DNA of 64,000 nucleotides from Elizabethkingia occulta (lineage in GTDB: Bacteria; Bacteroidota; Bacteroidia; Flavobacteriales; Weeksellaceae), in contig NZ_MAHX01000005.1 of assembly GCF_002023715.1 (NCBI RefSeq), positions 186,001-250,000 of the forward strand, read 5' to 3'. The position numbers and the translations under genes are program-made. How positions within the stretch are numbered: the stretch's first letter is position 1; each line of letters opens with the position of its first letter. The notes under the pieces were generated by a model, which worked only from the letters and a program-made list of their open reading frames with translations, was not told where the DNA came from and did not search any database. Positions 35,347 through 42,921 of the stretch are shown here, piece by piece.

Positions 35347-35358
35347 AATGTAATATTT
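35326..35358 (-). repeat. Start-region repeat shared by both peptide genes (copy 2)
   Basis: Counterpart of 34756-34788. Beyond the identical block, the upstream regions still align: the element TTAGnAnGTAAATnTAA (read on the plus strand) occurs in both, containing a -7-like box TATATTTA for this copy (complement of 35374-35381). Confidence 0.8.
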
Positions 35359-35426
35359 ATTTTGGTTAGTATGTAAATATAACAAATTTTCACCAAAAAG
35401 TGATTTAGTATAATAAAAATACTCAC

Positions 35427-36311
35427 CTATGAAATAATATTTATCTTGCTCATTGTCTGCCGGTAGCTTTTAGGCGTCGTTCCGGTCTCTGTTCTGAAAA
35501 AATAAGAGAAATGAGAAAAATTCCTAAAGCCTAATTCAAAAGCAATTTCTTTAATCGATTTATCCGAGCTATGTAATAATTGTTTTGCTTCTAAAAGAAT
35601 TCTTTCTTTGATAAATGCTGAAGGCGATTTTTTGTACTGTTTCCTGCACAATACCCCAAGATAGTTAGACGTAATACACAATTCATCAGCATAGAAAGAA
35701 ACATTTTTCTGGCTTTTATAATATTTATCTACCAGCATATGAAACCTGAAAGCAAGATTGTTCGTATTAACAAGAGCTGAATTACCATAAATATGTTCCA
35801 TCCACAGATTAATCATTAACGTCAGAAGTCTTACCCTGGCATCAATAAGCTCCGGAAATACAGGCTCAGAATTGATTTCCTTACGTATTGCACTAAATTC
35901 AGCACTAAGCTTTTGATAGATTTCATTATCCGGAGAAATCATTTCATGTCTGTTCAGCGGAGAATAGGTATGTTTCAGTGTTGGCGAAAATGTTTCAAGA
36001 ATAATATCGCTAACAATTAGTCGTCTCCCTAATGTATTGGGTGACAATTTCCAGTTGTAAACCTTCCCCGGAAGATGAATAAATAGCTGCTTTGATTTCA
36101 GAGTGTAGCTATTAATATCCGTAATACATTCACCGTCCTCACATTCATCAATAATAATGATAGTAAAAGAATGATCCGGAAAGTTATTGAGCTCGGAAGA
36201 GGTAATACTATCCTGATATACTACATTTATATTTCCCGGATTATGCAGGTCTGCAAATTTTGAACTATTTTTTGCTGTATTGTTTTCATATGATGCCTTG
36301 TCTCCTTTCAT
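35427..36311 (-). CDS. AraC-family transcriptional regulator
   Basis: A 294-residue regulator. The N-terminal part (to about residue 185) is a cupin-like effector domain (VYQDSITSSELNNFPDHSFTIIII, QLFIHLPGKVYNWKLSP). The C-terminal domain has both helix-turn-helix units: NVSFYADELCITSNYLGVLCRKQYKKSPSAF and KSIKEIAFELGFRNFSHFSYFFRTETGTTPKSYR. It sits 80 bases upstream of peptide 2 on the same strand and 212 bases from the divergent moaA, so it could control the peptides, the Mo-cofactor genes, or itself. Its sequence is clearly different from the AraC protein at 33672. Confidence 0.92.
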   Translation of the reverse strand: MKGDKASYENNTAKNSSKFADLHNPGNINVVYQDSITSSELNNFPDHSFTIIIIDECEDGECITDINSYTLKSKQLFIHLPGKVYNWKLSPNTLGRRLIVSDIILETFSPTLKHTYSPLNRHEMISPDNEIYQKLSAEFSAIRKEINSEPVFPELIDARVRLLTLMINLWMEHIYGNSALVNTNNLAFRFHMLVDKYYKSQKNVSFYADELCITSNYLGVLCRKQYKKSPSAFIKERILLEAKQLLHSSDKSIKEIAFELGFRNFSHFSYFFRTETGTTPKSYRQTMSKINIIS

Positions 36312-36418
36312 TCTGAATTATTACAAATACTAATTTACAACCAAATATTATACTATAAGTGCTGGTTGGTTTAATCCGGCAATAATAATCATTCTTACAT
36401 TTAAAACATTCTATTATA

Positions 36419-36447
36419 AATATCATGCATTGTGATAATCGTATCAT
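36419..36447 (+). promoter_or_regulatory. Shared element upstream of moaA (copy 1)
   Basis: AATATCATGCATTGT (36419-36433) is repeated exactly upstream of the opposing Mo-cofactor operon at 48125-48139. Here the direct repeat TATCAT occurs at 36421-36426 and 36442-36447 (15-base spacer), and an inverted TGATA/TATCA (36433-36446) is nested within. It lies about 77-105 bases before the moaA start, the right place for an activator or repressor. Confidence 0.5.
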
Positions 36448-36497
36448 AATTTAAACATGGATATGAAGTTTGATACACCTCAAGCAAAAACAATCAG

Positions 36498-36505
36498 TAT
36501 ATTTG
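36498..36505 (+). promoter_or_regulatory. -7 box of the moaA operon
   Basis: TATATTTG, 18 bases before ATG 36524. A TTTG at 36469-36472 could be the -33 element but the spacer of 25 bases is longer than usual, fitting a promoter that needs an activator. Confidence 0.65.
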
Positions 36506-36523
36506 TTTATATGCTTTTAATCA

Positions 36524-37510
36524 ATGCTGAAAGATAAATTCGGAAGAGACATTAATTATTTGAGACTGGCTGTTGTGGACCGGTGTAACCTGCGCTGTAC
36601 CTATTGTATGCCGGAAAACGGTCTTACATGGATCAAGCAGCAGGAACTGATGACGGATGAAGAAATAATCAGAATATGTTCTGTTTTTACATCGCTGGGT
36701 ATTGATAAAATCCGAATCACTGGTGGTGAGCCTTTTGTAAGAAAAAACAGCATGGAGCTTATTGAACAAATAGCACAGCTCGATGGCCTTAATGATCTTA
36801 GCATAACAACAAACGGCCTTCTTACAGAACAATATATCCCACGACTTAAAACATCCGGAATAAAATCGGTTAATCTGAGTCTTGATACTCTCAATCCTGA
36901 ACGTTTTTATACAATAACGCGGCGTAGAAATTTTGATAAAGTAATGAAGACACTGGACAGTTTATTAGAACATCAGATCAAAGTAAAAATCAATGCTGTG
37001 GTAATGGAAGACCAGAATATTGAAGATATTATTCCTCTGGTAACGCTTACTAAAGAGCTTCCTGTTGATGCACGGTTTATAGAAGAAATGCCTTTTAACG
37101 GAACTAATACCACAGTATCTCTAAAATGGAATTATAAACAGATCTACGAACACATTAAAACTTACTTTCCTGACATAATGAAAACTGAGGATCCGAAAAG
37201 TTCTACATCATATAATTACAGAATTCCCGGATTTGCCGGAAGCATCGGAATTATTGCAGCATATACCCGCTCCTTCTGTGGGGATTGCAACAGAATACGG
37301 ATTACGCCTACAGGTGAACTCCGTACCTGTCTGTATGAAGAGAAAGGAATTAACCTGAAAGAAGCTTTACGCGCAGGCAAAACCGATCAGGAACTAAAAA
37401 ATATTATTATCAACAGTATACAAGATAAGCCAAAAGACGGATGGGAAGCTGAAAAGCTTAATCATTCCTCTTCACAAGTACATCAGTCTATGGCTACAAT
37501 AGGTGGATAA
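36524..37510 (+). CDS. moaA: GTP 3',8-cyclase MoaA
   Basis: A 328-residue radical-SAM enzyme for the first step of molybdenum cofactor synthesis, turning GTP into the precursor that MoaC converts to cyclic pyranopterin monophosphate. The N-terminal cluster ligands are Cys21, Cys25 and Cys28 (DRCNLRCTYCMPENG). The C-terminal cluster uses FCGDCNRIRITPTGELRTC, and the protein ends in the essential Gly-Gly (SMATIGG). First gene of a five-gene plus-strand operon: moaA, moeA, moaC, mobA, moeB. The following start is 2 bases after its stop. Confidence 0.98.
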   Translation: MLKDKFGRDINYLRLAVVDRCNLRCTYCMPENGLTWIKQQELMTDEEIIRICSVFTSLGIDKIRITGGEPFVRKNSMELIEQIAQLDGLNDLSITTNGLLTEQYIPRLKTSGIKSVNLSLDTLNPERFYTITRRRNFDKVMKTLDSLLEHQIKVKINAVVMEDQNIEDIIPLVTLTKELPVDARFIEEMPFNGTNTTVSLKWNYKQIYEHIKTYFPDIMKTEDPKSSTSYNYRIPGFAGSIGIIAAYTRSFCGDCNRIRITPTGELRTCLYEEKGINLKEALRAGKTDQELKNIIINSIQDKPKDGWEAEKLNHSSSQVHQSMATIGG

Positions 37511-37512
37511 AT

Positions 37513-38715
37513 ATGGAAATGATTAGTGTACAGCAGGCAGAAGATATTATTCTTTCTCAATTTCAGGATTATGGGGAAGAAAGTATTTCCTATGATTTGG
37601 CTATAGGCAGAGTTTTAGCTGAAGATATTCTCGCTGACCGTGATTTACCTCCGTTTGACAGACCAACGGTTGATGGTATTGCTATCAATTTTGGTTCTTA
37701 TGAAAAAGGCATACACTCTTTTAGAATTAAAACTGTTCAGTCGGCAGGTGAAGAATCTGTTGCTATTGATTCAGAAGATCAATGTATTGAAATAATGACA
37801 GGAGCGGCTCTGAACAATACCTTGAATACTGTTATCCGGTATGAAGATATATCTATTGATGACGGAATAGCAACTATCAATATTGAAATTAGTAAAGGGC
37901 AAAATCTACATCTGCAGGGGAAAGATAAAATAGCAGGAGAAGTACTGGTTAAAGCTAATCAGCTTATAACTCCCGCAATAATTGGCATAGCAGCATCAGT
38001 CGGAAAAACAAACTTGTTGGTAAAAAGACTTCCGAAGGTTGTCATCATTTCGACAGGAGATGAGATGATAAATCCGGAGCTTATTCCGACAGCATTTCAG
38101 CTAAGACAATCTAACGGAATTACTATACGCTCTGTTTTGGAGAAATATAAAATTCAGGCAGATCTTCTTCACCTGAATGATGATTATAAAGAGATAAAAA
38201 AAGAACTTATCCGTTGTATAAATCAATATGATGTTCTTCTTATGAGTGGCGGTGTTTCTATGGGGAAATTCGATTATCTTCCACAGGTATGTGAAGAACT
38301 CGGAATAAAAAAATTATTCCATAAAATAAAGCAAAGACCCGGAAAGCCATTTTGGTTTGGTAAGGATGAAAATCAGAAGCTTGTTTTCGCCTTCCCAGGT
38401 AATCCGGTTTCAGTATTTATGTGTCTGCACCGTTACTTTATTCCATGGTTGGAAAAATCTCTGGGAATTTCACCAACTTCGCCCCTATATGCTGTGTTAC
38501 AGAATGATATTGATTTTGCCGCTGCCTTACAGTATTTTGTACAGGTAAAACTCCTGATTGATCAGACAGGTCAATTAACTGCAACCTTTATCAACACTAA
38601 TGGATCTGGTGATTTCTCTCATCTTGCGGAAACCAATGCCTTTCTGGAATTACCTCTGGAAAAGAATTCATTTAGAAAAGGTGAAGTATATAAAGTATGG
38701 AAATATAATTTTTGA
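37513..38715 (+). CDS. moeA: Molybdopterin molybdenumtransferase MoeA
   Basis: A 400-residue protein that inserts molybdate into adenylylated molybdopterin. The domain order is the normal MoeA one, with DRDLPPFDRPTVDGIAI near residue 48, the MoCF-binding core with VVIISTGDEMI (about 180), LLMSGGVSMGKFDYL (about 245) and KLVFAFPGNPVSVFMC (about 295), and the small C-terminal beta domain. MogA/MoaB, the partner that adenylylates molybdopterin, is not in the window. The gene overlaps nothing: moaC starts at ATG 38721, 5 bases after the stop. Confidence 0.97.
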   Translation: MEMISVQQAEDIILSQFQDYGEESISYDLAIGRVLAEDILADRDLPPFDRPTVDGIAINFGSYEKGIHSFRIKTVQSAGEESVAIDSEDQCIEIMTGAALNNTLNTVIRYEDISIDDGIATINIEISKGQNLHLQGKDKIAGEVLVKANQLITPAIIGIAASVGKTNLLVKRLPKVVIISTGDEMINPELIPTAFQLRQSNGITIRSVLEKYKIQADLLHLNDDYKEIKKELIRCINQYDVLLMSGGVSMGKFDYLPQVCEELGIKKLFHKIKQRPGKPFWFGKDENQKLVFAFPGNPVSVFMCLHRYFIPWLEKSLGISPTSPLYAVLQNDIDFAAALQYFVQVKLLIDQTGQLTATFINTNGSGDFSHLAETNAFLELPLEKNSFRKGEVYKVWKYNF

Positions 38716-38720
38716 AGACA

Positions 38721-39200
38721 ATGACAGATTTTTCACATCTCAATAAAAAACTGGAACCAACGATTGTTAATGTAATTGGCAAGCCTGTAACCCAACGAAA
38801 GGCCATTGCAAAAGCAACTGTAGAACTTCCTGAAAAAGTATTGGAAAAATTAAAAGAAGGTGACTTTAAAACACCTAAAGGTTCGGTATTTCAGACTGCA
38901 ATAATAGCCGGAATTATGGCTGCAAAAAAAACGGGTGAACTTATTCCGCTTTGCCATCCGATAGGACTGGAAAATTGTGAAGTAAGCATTGAACTTACCA
39001 ATAACAGCGAGATTGAAATTTATTGCACCGCAGAAGTTGAGGCTAAAACAGGAATAGAAATGGAAGCTCTTACAGGTGCTTCTGTAGCTGCCTTAACGAT
39101 TTATGATATGTGCAAGGCATTAAGTCATGATATTAGCATCAAAGAAATTAAACTAATGGAAAAATCCGGTGGAAAAAATGACTTCAAACGATCAGAATAA
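38721..39200 (+). CDS. moaC: Cyclic pyranopterin monophosphate synthase MoaC
   Basis: A 159-residue enzyme that completes cyclic pyranopterin monophosphate from the MoaA product. I use ATG 38721 (MTDFSHLNKK). A TTG at 38712 overlapping the moeA stop would add three residues. Diagnostic segments are AIIAGIMAAKKTGELIPLCH, the PLCHPIGLENCEV loop, and EAKTGIEMEALTGASVAALTIYDMCKA with the catalytic Lys/Asp region. The end overlaps mobA by about 23 bases, showing tight coupling. Confidence 0.97.
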   Translation: MTDFSHLNKKLEPTIVNVIGKPVTQRKAIAKATVELPEKVLEKLKEGDFKTPKGSVFQTAIIAGIMAAKKTGELIPLCHPIGLENCEVSIELTNNSEIEIYCTAEVEAKTGIEMEALTGASVAALTIYDMCKALSHDISIKEIKLMEKSGGKNDFKRSE

Positions 39201-39792
39201 TATCCCTTTACTAAATGGATTGGTTTTAGCTGGTGGAAAAAGTGTGAGAATGGGAACAGCAAAAGACCAGCTCAATTGGCATGGAAAAGAACAGCGTTAC
39301 TTTGCTGCTGATTTACTGGCACCGTTTTGCGAAGAAGTTTTTATTTCTTGCCGCCAGGATCAATTAGATCATTTTGATACAGGTTATAACACCCTTACCG
39401 ATACCTTTCTGAACATGGGACCTTTTGGAGGCATTCTCTCTGCCCTTCGTTCTCAAAGAGATAAAGCATGGTTGGTTGTTGCATGTGATTTGCCTTTGCT
39501 GGATAAGGAGTCACTAAAATTTCTGACAGAATCCAGAGATCCAGAAAAAGTGGCGACAACTTATGAAAGCCCTTTCGACGGATTACCAGAACCTTTAATC
39601 AGCATTTGGGAACCTAAAAGCTATCCACTTTTACTTCATTTTTTAGGGCTTGGAAATACATGTCCCAGAAAAGTTTTAATAAACAGTGATACCCTTATTT
39701 TAAAATCTCAGAACCCAGATGCTTTGATGAATGTAAATACTCCTGAAGATGCAGCAAAAGCACAGCAGATTTTAAGCGCATTAAAAGATTAA
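39178..39792 (+). CDS. mobA: Molybdenum cofactor guanylyltransferase MobA
   Basis: A 204-residue nucleotidyltransferase that adds GMP to Mo-molybdopterin, giving the guanine dinucleotide form needed by DMSO-reductase-family enzymes. The N-terminal nucleotide-binding loop is VLAGGKSVRMGTAKDQL, followed by FGGILSALRS and the metal-binding ACDLPLL. Start ATG 39178 is preferred; a GTG at 39169 is in frame. Its presence fits the FdhF/YdeP-type molybdoenzyme encoded on the opposite strand, which should need the guanylylated cofactor. Confidence 0.93.
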   Translation: MTSNDQNNIPLLNGLVLAGGKSVRMGTAKDQLNWHGKEQRYFAADLLAPFCEEVFISCRQDQLDHFDTGYNTLTDTFLNMGPFGGILSALRSQRDKAWLVVACDLPLLDKESLKFLTESRDPEKVATTYESPFDGLPEPLISIWEPKSYPLLLHFLGLGNTCPRKVLINSDTLILKSQNPDALMNVNTPEDAAKAQQILSALKD

Positions 39793-39793
39793 T

Positions 39794-40837
39794 ATGGAAG
39801 ATCATTTTGAACGTTATCAATGTCAGATTGCTTTGCCAGGATTCGGGATTAGTTCTCAGGAATCACTGAAAAATGCCAAAGTTCTGATTGTAGGAATGGG
39901 CGGACTTGGATGCCCTTCCTCACAATACCTTGCCTCTTCTGGTATAGGCACAATTGGTATTGTGGATGATGATATTGTTTCCTTAAGTAATCTGCACCGC
40001 CAGATATTATATACACCTGAAGATATAGGCCTTCCTAAAGTAGAAGTCGCCGCCAGAAGATTGCAGCAACAGAATCCTTCTGTAAATATTATCCCTTTAA
40101 ATTTCAGAGTAACTTCTGAAAATGTAATAGATCTTATCCAGGAATATGATTTGATTATTGAAGGCACAGATAATTTTGAAACCAAATACTTACTGAATGA
40201 CGCTTGTGTATTAACCGGAAAGCCCTTGATATACGGAGCTATTTATCAACATGAGGGTCAGGTTAGTCTATGGAATGTCTTGCAAAATGATGGCACTTAT
40301 AGTCCTAATTACCGCGATGTTTTTCCTGATGTGGAAGAATCACAGGTTCCTAACTGCAGAGAAGGTGGTGTTATTCCTACTCTGGCTGGTATTATTGGTT
40401 GTATGCAGGCCAATGAAGCTATAAAATATTTAACCGGATCAGAAGATCTTTTATCCGGAAAATTATGGATGCTAAGTGTAATGACCGGAAAAACTCAGGT
40501 AATTAAGCTAAAGAAATCAACTGCTGTTCGGATTACAGATTTGGTACAGACAATTCCACTAATCCCTTTTGAGCAATTTGAACGGGAAAAAACTTATTTT
40601 GAAATTATAGATGTACGAACTGAAAAAGAACATCAGCTATTTAATATTGGTGGTAAGAATATTCCAATAGAAAAACTACAGGATCAGTTGAATAATATTT
40701 CTTCTGTCCTGCAGCCTGTCCTGGTGTATTGTCAGTCGGGAAAACGCAGTATAGAAGCTGCGAGAAAGATTAAAAAAACTTTCCCCAACAAAGAAGTCTT
40801 CTCCTTAAAAGATGGTCTTAATAATATACCACGGTAA
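39794..40837 (+). CDS. moeB: Molybdopterin-synthase adenylyltransferase MoeB-like, ThiF-rhodanese fusion
   Basis: A 347-residue two-domain protein. The ThiF/E1 domain (residues about 1-235) has the ATP loop VGMGGLGCPSSQYLA, DDDIVSLSNLHRQ and the GTDNFETKYLLNDAC segment. The rhodanese domain (about 255-347) has a Cys in LVYCQSGKRS. It should adenylylate the Gly-Gly end of MoaD and supply sulfur to make the thiocarboxylate. The two CxxC pairs that bind zinc in E. coli MoeB are missing. Last gene of the plus-strand operon; it converges on the VOC gene with 10 bases between stops. Confidence 0.92.
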   Translation: MEDHFERYQCQIALPGFGISSQESLKNAKVLIVGMGGLGCPSSQYLASSGIGTIGIVDDDIVSLSNLHRQILYTPEDIGLPKVEVAARRLQQQNPSVNIIPLNFRVTSENVIDLIQEYDLIIEGTDNFETKYLLNDACVLTGKPLIYGAIYQHEGQVSLWNVLQNDGTYSPNYRDVFPDVEESQVPNCREGGVIPTLAGIIGCMQANEAIKYLTGSEDLLSGKLWMLSVMTGKTQVIKLKKSTAVRITDLVQTIPLIPFEQFEREKTYFEIIDVRTEKEHQLFNIGGKNIPIEKLQDQLNNISSVLQPVLVYCQSGKRSIEAARKIKKTFPNKEVFSLKDGLNNIPR

Positions 40838-40847
40838 TATTCGTGTA

Positions 40848-41255
40848 TTATACAGAACCCAACTTCTCAACAGATTCTCTGGTAACCGATGTAAAAAAAT
40901 TGATCAGATTACCATCGGGATCTCTGAATAATAATGATTTATTTCCCCATGGCATTGTTGTAGGTTCCTGTACAACGTAGGAAGCCAGAAATTTCTTTAA
41001 ACGTATATATTCCTTATCAACATCCTCCGTGAAGAATTCTATGATTGCTGTTTGATTCTTTGCTGGCTGAGCAATGGTATCACCGCCAAAAAACTGTAAG
41101 GTTTTGGTACTTCCGATAGCCAATGTTGCTGTTGCTGTCCGTATTTCGGCAAAATCAGGAGTGTATCTTACAGCCTCAATTCCTGTTACATTTTCGTAGA
41201 AGCTGATTAAATTTTCAATATTTGCAGTAATAATACGTACTGATACTAAATTCAT
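40848..41255 (-). CDS. VOC-superfamily protein (glyoxalase/bleomycin-resistance fold)
   Basis: A 135-residue single VOC domain of two beta-alpha-beta3 modules. Module 1 is VRIITANIENLISFYENVTGIEAVRYTPDFAEIRT and module 2 ends GNKSLLFRDPDGNLINFFTSV, with the DPDGN turn typical of the superfamily. The metal-binding residue at the start (usually His) is not obvious; the Glu at the C-terminal strand is replaced by Asn. A metal-independent binding role is possible. Minus-strand -7 box TACCTTTG at 41281-41288. Confidence 0.85.
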   Translation of the reverse strand: MNLVSVRIITANIENLISFYENVTGIEAVRYTPDFAEIRTATATLAIGSTKTLQFFGGDTIAQPAKNQTAIIEFFTEDVDKEYIRLKKFLASYVVQEPTTMPWGNKSLLFRDPDGNLINFFTSVTRESVEKLGSV

Positions 41256-41280
41256 GTTCTAAATATTTTAAATTATAACA

Positions 41281-41288
41281 CAAAGGTA
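41281..41288 (-). promoter_or_regulatory. -7 box of the VOC gene
   Basis: The complement reads TACCTTTG, 25 bases before the start codon. Confidence 0.6.
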
Positions 41289-41472
41289 TATAGCTCTTAT
41301 GACAGCAGTCTGTCAGCAGGTTTTGCCTTAGATTATTTAAAACATTTAGGGATTTCGAGAATTTAACTATCAGATCAAATGTGCTCAATAACCTCGGTCT
41401 CTTAATGGTTTTAATTTAATGTTAGCCCTGTTTTAATAAGCAGCCTGCCATAAACTTAAATCATTCAAAATG

Positions 41473-42384
41473 CTAGTCAATGATTGTTTGCTTTGATTTT
41501 TGCAAGGTTGGAATATGCTCTCCCGCAAGTTCATGAATTGTTTCATCAATCATTTTACACATACTATTTAGTGCCAAATCGTTGGCTTCGGTGCCAAAAG
41601 GTTCTTCAATCTCATCTGCTATGGCTTCAAAAGCAACAAAGGTATAAGCTATAAATACAACGATAAAGGGCATAAACCAACCTAAAGAATCGACTAAAGC
41701 AAAAGGCAGTAAAAAGCAATAGATATAAACCGTACGGTGCAATAAAACCTGATAACTATATGGAATTGGTGTTGATACAATTCTTTCGCAACCTCCAACA
41801 ACATCCGAAAGTCTGTCAAAATTCTCATCAAAACGGGACTGTTGTATAGAATCTATTCTGTTTTCAGATTTGGCCAGCTTCACCCAGTCAGCCATTAATT
41901 TCATGAGTATAACAGGTTTGTACCTTGATTCTTCAGCAATTCTGAATTGCTCTGGAGTAAGTCGTGTCTGTAAATCTTCTTTTGGATCTGTACCTCTTAA
42001 CTGATGTTTTAGTGCATGGACAAAGGCGCTGACTAACTGAATAAATTCCGATACAGAATTTTTATTTGCATCGCCTAAAGTAAGAGCCTGCCGGACTAAT
42101 GAACGTGAAATATTGAGCAAAGCACCCCATAGTTTTCTTCCTTCCCAAAAACGGTCATAGCTAACGTTGTTCCGAAATCCTAAAAAGAGTGCCAGTACAA
42201 AACCAAATAATGTAAGAGGCGCTGTATTGAGTGGTATTTTGAATGAAAATACAGTTCCGTGAAAATAAGCTACTAACAGTGATAAAGTAAACAAGATTAA
42301 TAACCGTGGCAATAATGCCGGCAGTACAGAACCTCGCCAGATAAAGAGCATTCTGAACCAATTTTCTTTCTTTCGTATAATCAT
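41473..42384 (-). CDS. Bestrophin-family membrane channel
   Basis: A 303-residue protein of the bacterial bestrophin/UPF0187 family. These form pentameric ion channels; the known bacterial example from Klebsiella conducts cations. Four spans are visible, with the family motif LGFRNNVSYDRFWEGRKLWGALLN (residues about 68-91) and IPYSYQVLLHRTVYIYCFLLPFALVDSLGW near 205-235. The C-terminal GTEANDLALNSMCKMIDETIHEL segment is typical. It ends the minus-strand Mo-cofactor/molybdoenzyme transcript, 29 bases after the SUOX-like gene, but a functional link is unproven. Confidence 0.9.
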   Translation of the reverse strand: MIIRKKENWFRMLFIWRGSVLPALLPRLLILFTLSLLVAYFHGTVFSFKIPLNTAPLTLFGFVLALFLGFRNNVSYDRFWEGRKLWGALLNISRSLVRQALTLGDANKNSVSEFIQLVSAFVHALKHQLRGTDPKEDLQTRLTPEQFRIAEESRYKPVILMKLMADWVKLAKSENRIDSIQQSRFDENFDRLSDVVGGCERIVSTPIPYSYQVLLHRTVYIYCFLLPFALVDSLGWFMPFIVVFIAYTFVAFEAIADEIEEPFGTEANDLALNSMCKMIDETIHELAGEHIPTLQKSKQTIID

Positions 42385-42413
42385 ACTGCTTCAATAATGC
42401 TTTTAAATATATT

Positions 42414-42899
42414 CTATTTATTGACTTTCCCTATAATCAAAGTAGCTACCTGATAAGAGCTCCTAGCCGGCTTCTTCTCCCCTTCAGCAATAATCCGGAG
42501 CGGACCTTTTGCAACCGGCAGAGGTTTTCCATCCACAGTATCAGCAATAATTATATTTTTATCAGCTATCGAAGAGTCTAATTCGGCAAGAGAAAATAAT
42601 ACCTGATATCCGTCTGTACATTTTACCAAAAGGTATTTGGAAAGATTTTCACCATGCATCTCTTTACCGGAAGGTACACCTGCTTTTGCAAGAATATCCT
42701 GCAGAGCAACACCAGAGTAAATATGAGTATTACCGTCTTTATCCTTTAAAGACGCATTTTTATGTGGCATTTTTGATAAATCTGCCATTGTAAACTCCAA
42801 TGGTTGTAAGACATCGCCACTTACTTTAAGCTTAAAATCGGTCTGGCTGAATGCAAGACTAAAAACAAACAGGAATGCTAAAAGCTGTATTTTTTTCAT
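42414..42899 (-). CDS. Exported molybdopterin-binding (sulfite oxidase-fold) protein
   Basis: A 161-residue protein from ATG 42899 with signal peptide MKKIQLLAFLFVFSLAFSQ. An upstream ATG at 42959 adds 20 residues but overlaps the end of the FdhF-like gene and spoils the signal. The mature part matches a single oxidoreductase molybdopterin-binding domain (LEFTMADLSKMPHKNASLKDKDG, YSGVALQDILAKAG, LVKCTDGYQVLFSLAEL, PLPVAKGPLRIIAEG). Such short proteins lack the dimer domain of sulfite oxidase. The Cys of VKCTDGY occupies a plausible position but ligand status is uncertain. It is directly downstream of the FdhF/YdeP gene. Confidence 0.85.
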   Translation of the reverse strand: MKKIQLLAFLFVFSLAFSQTDFKLKVSGDVLQPLEFTMADLSKMPHKNASLKDKDGNTHIYSGVALQDILAKAGVPSGKEMHGENLSKYLLVKCTDGYQVLFSLAELDSSIADKNIIIADTVDGKPLPVAKGPLRIIAEGEKKPARSSYQVATLIIGKVNK

Positions 42900-42921
42900 A
42901 GATAATAGATTGTAAAAAAGT

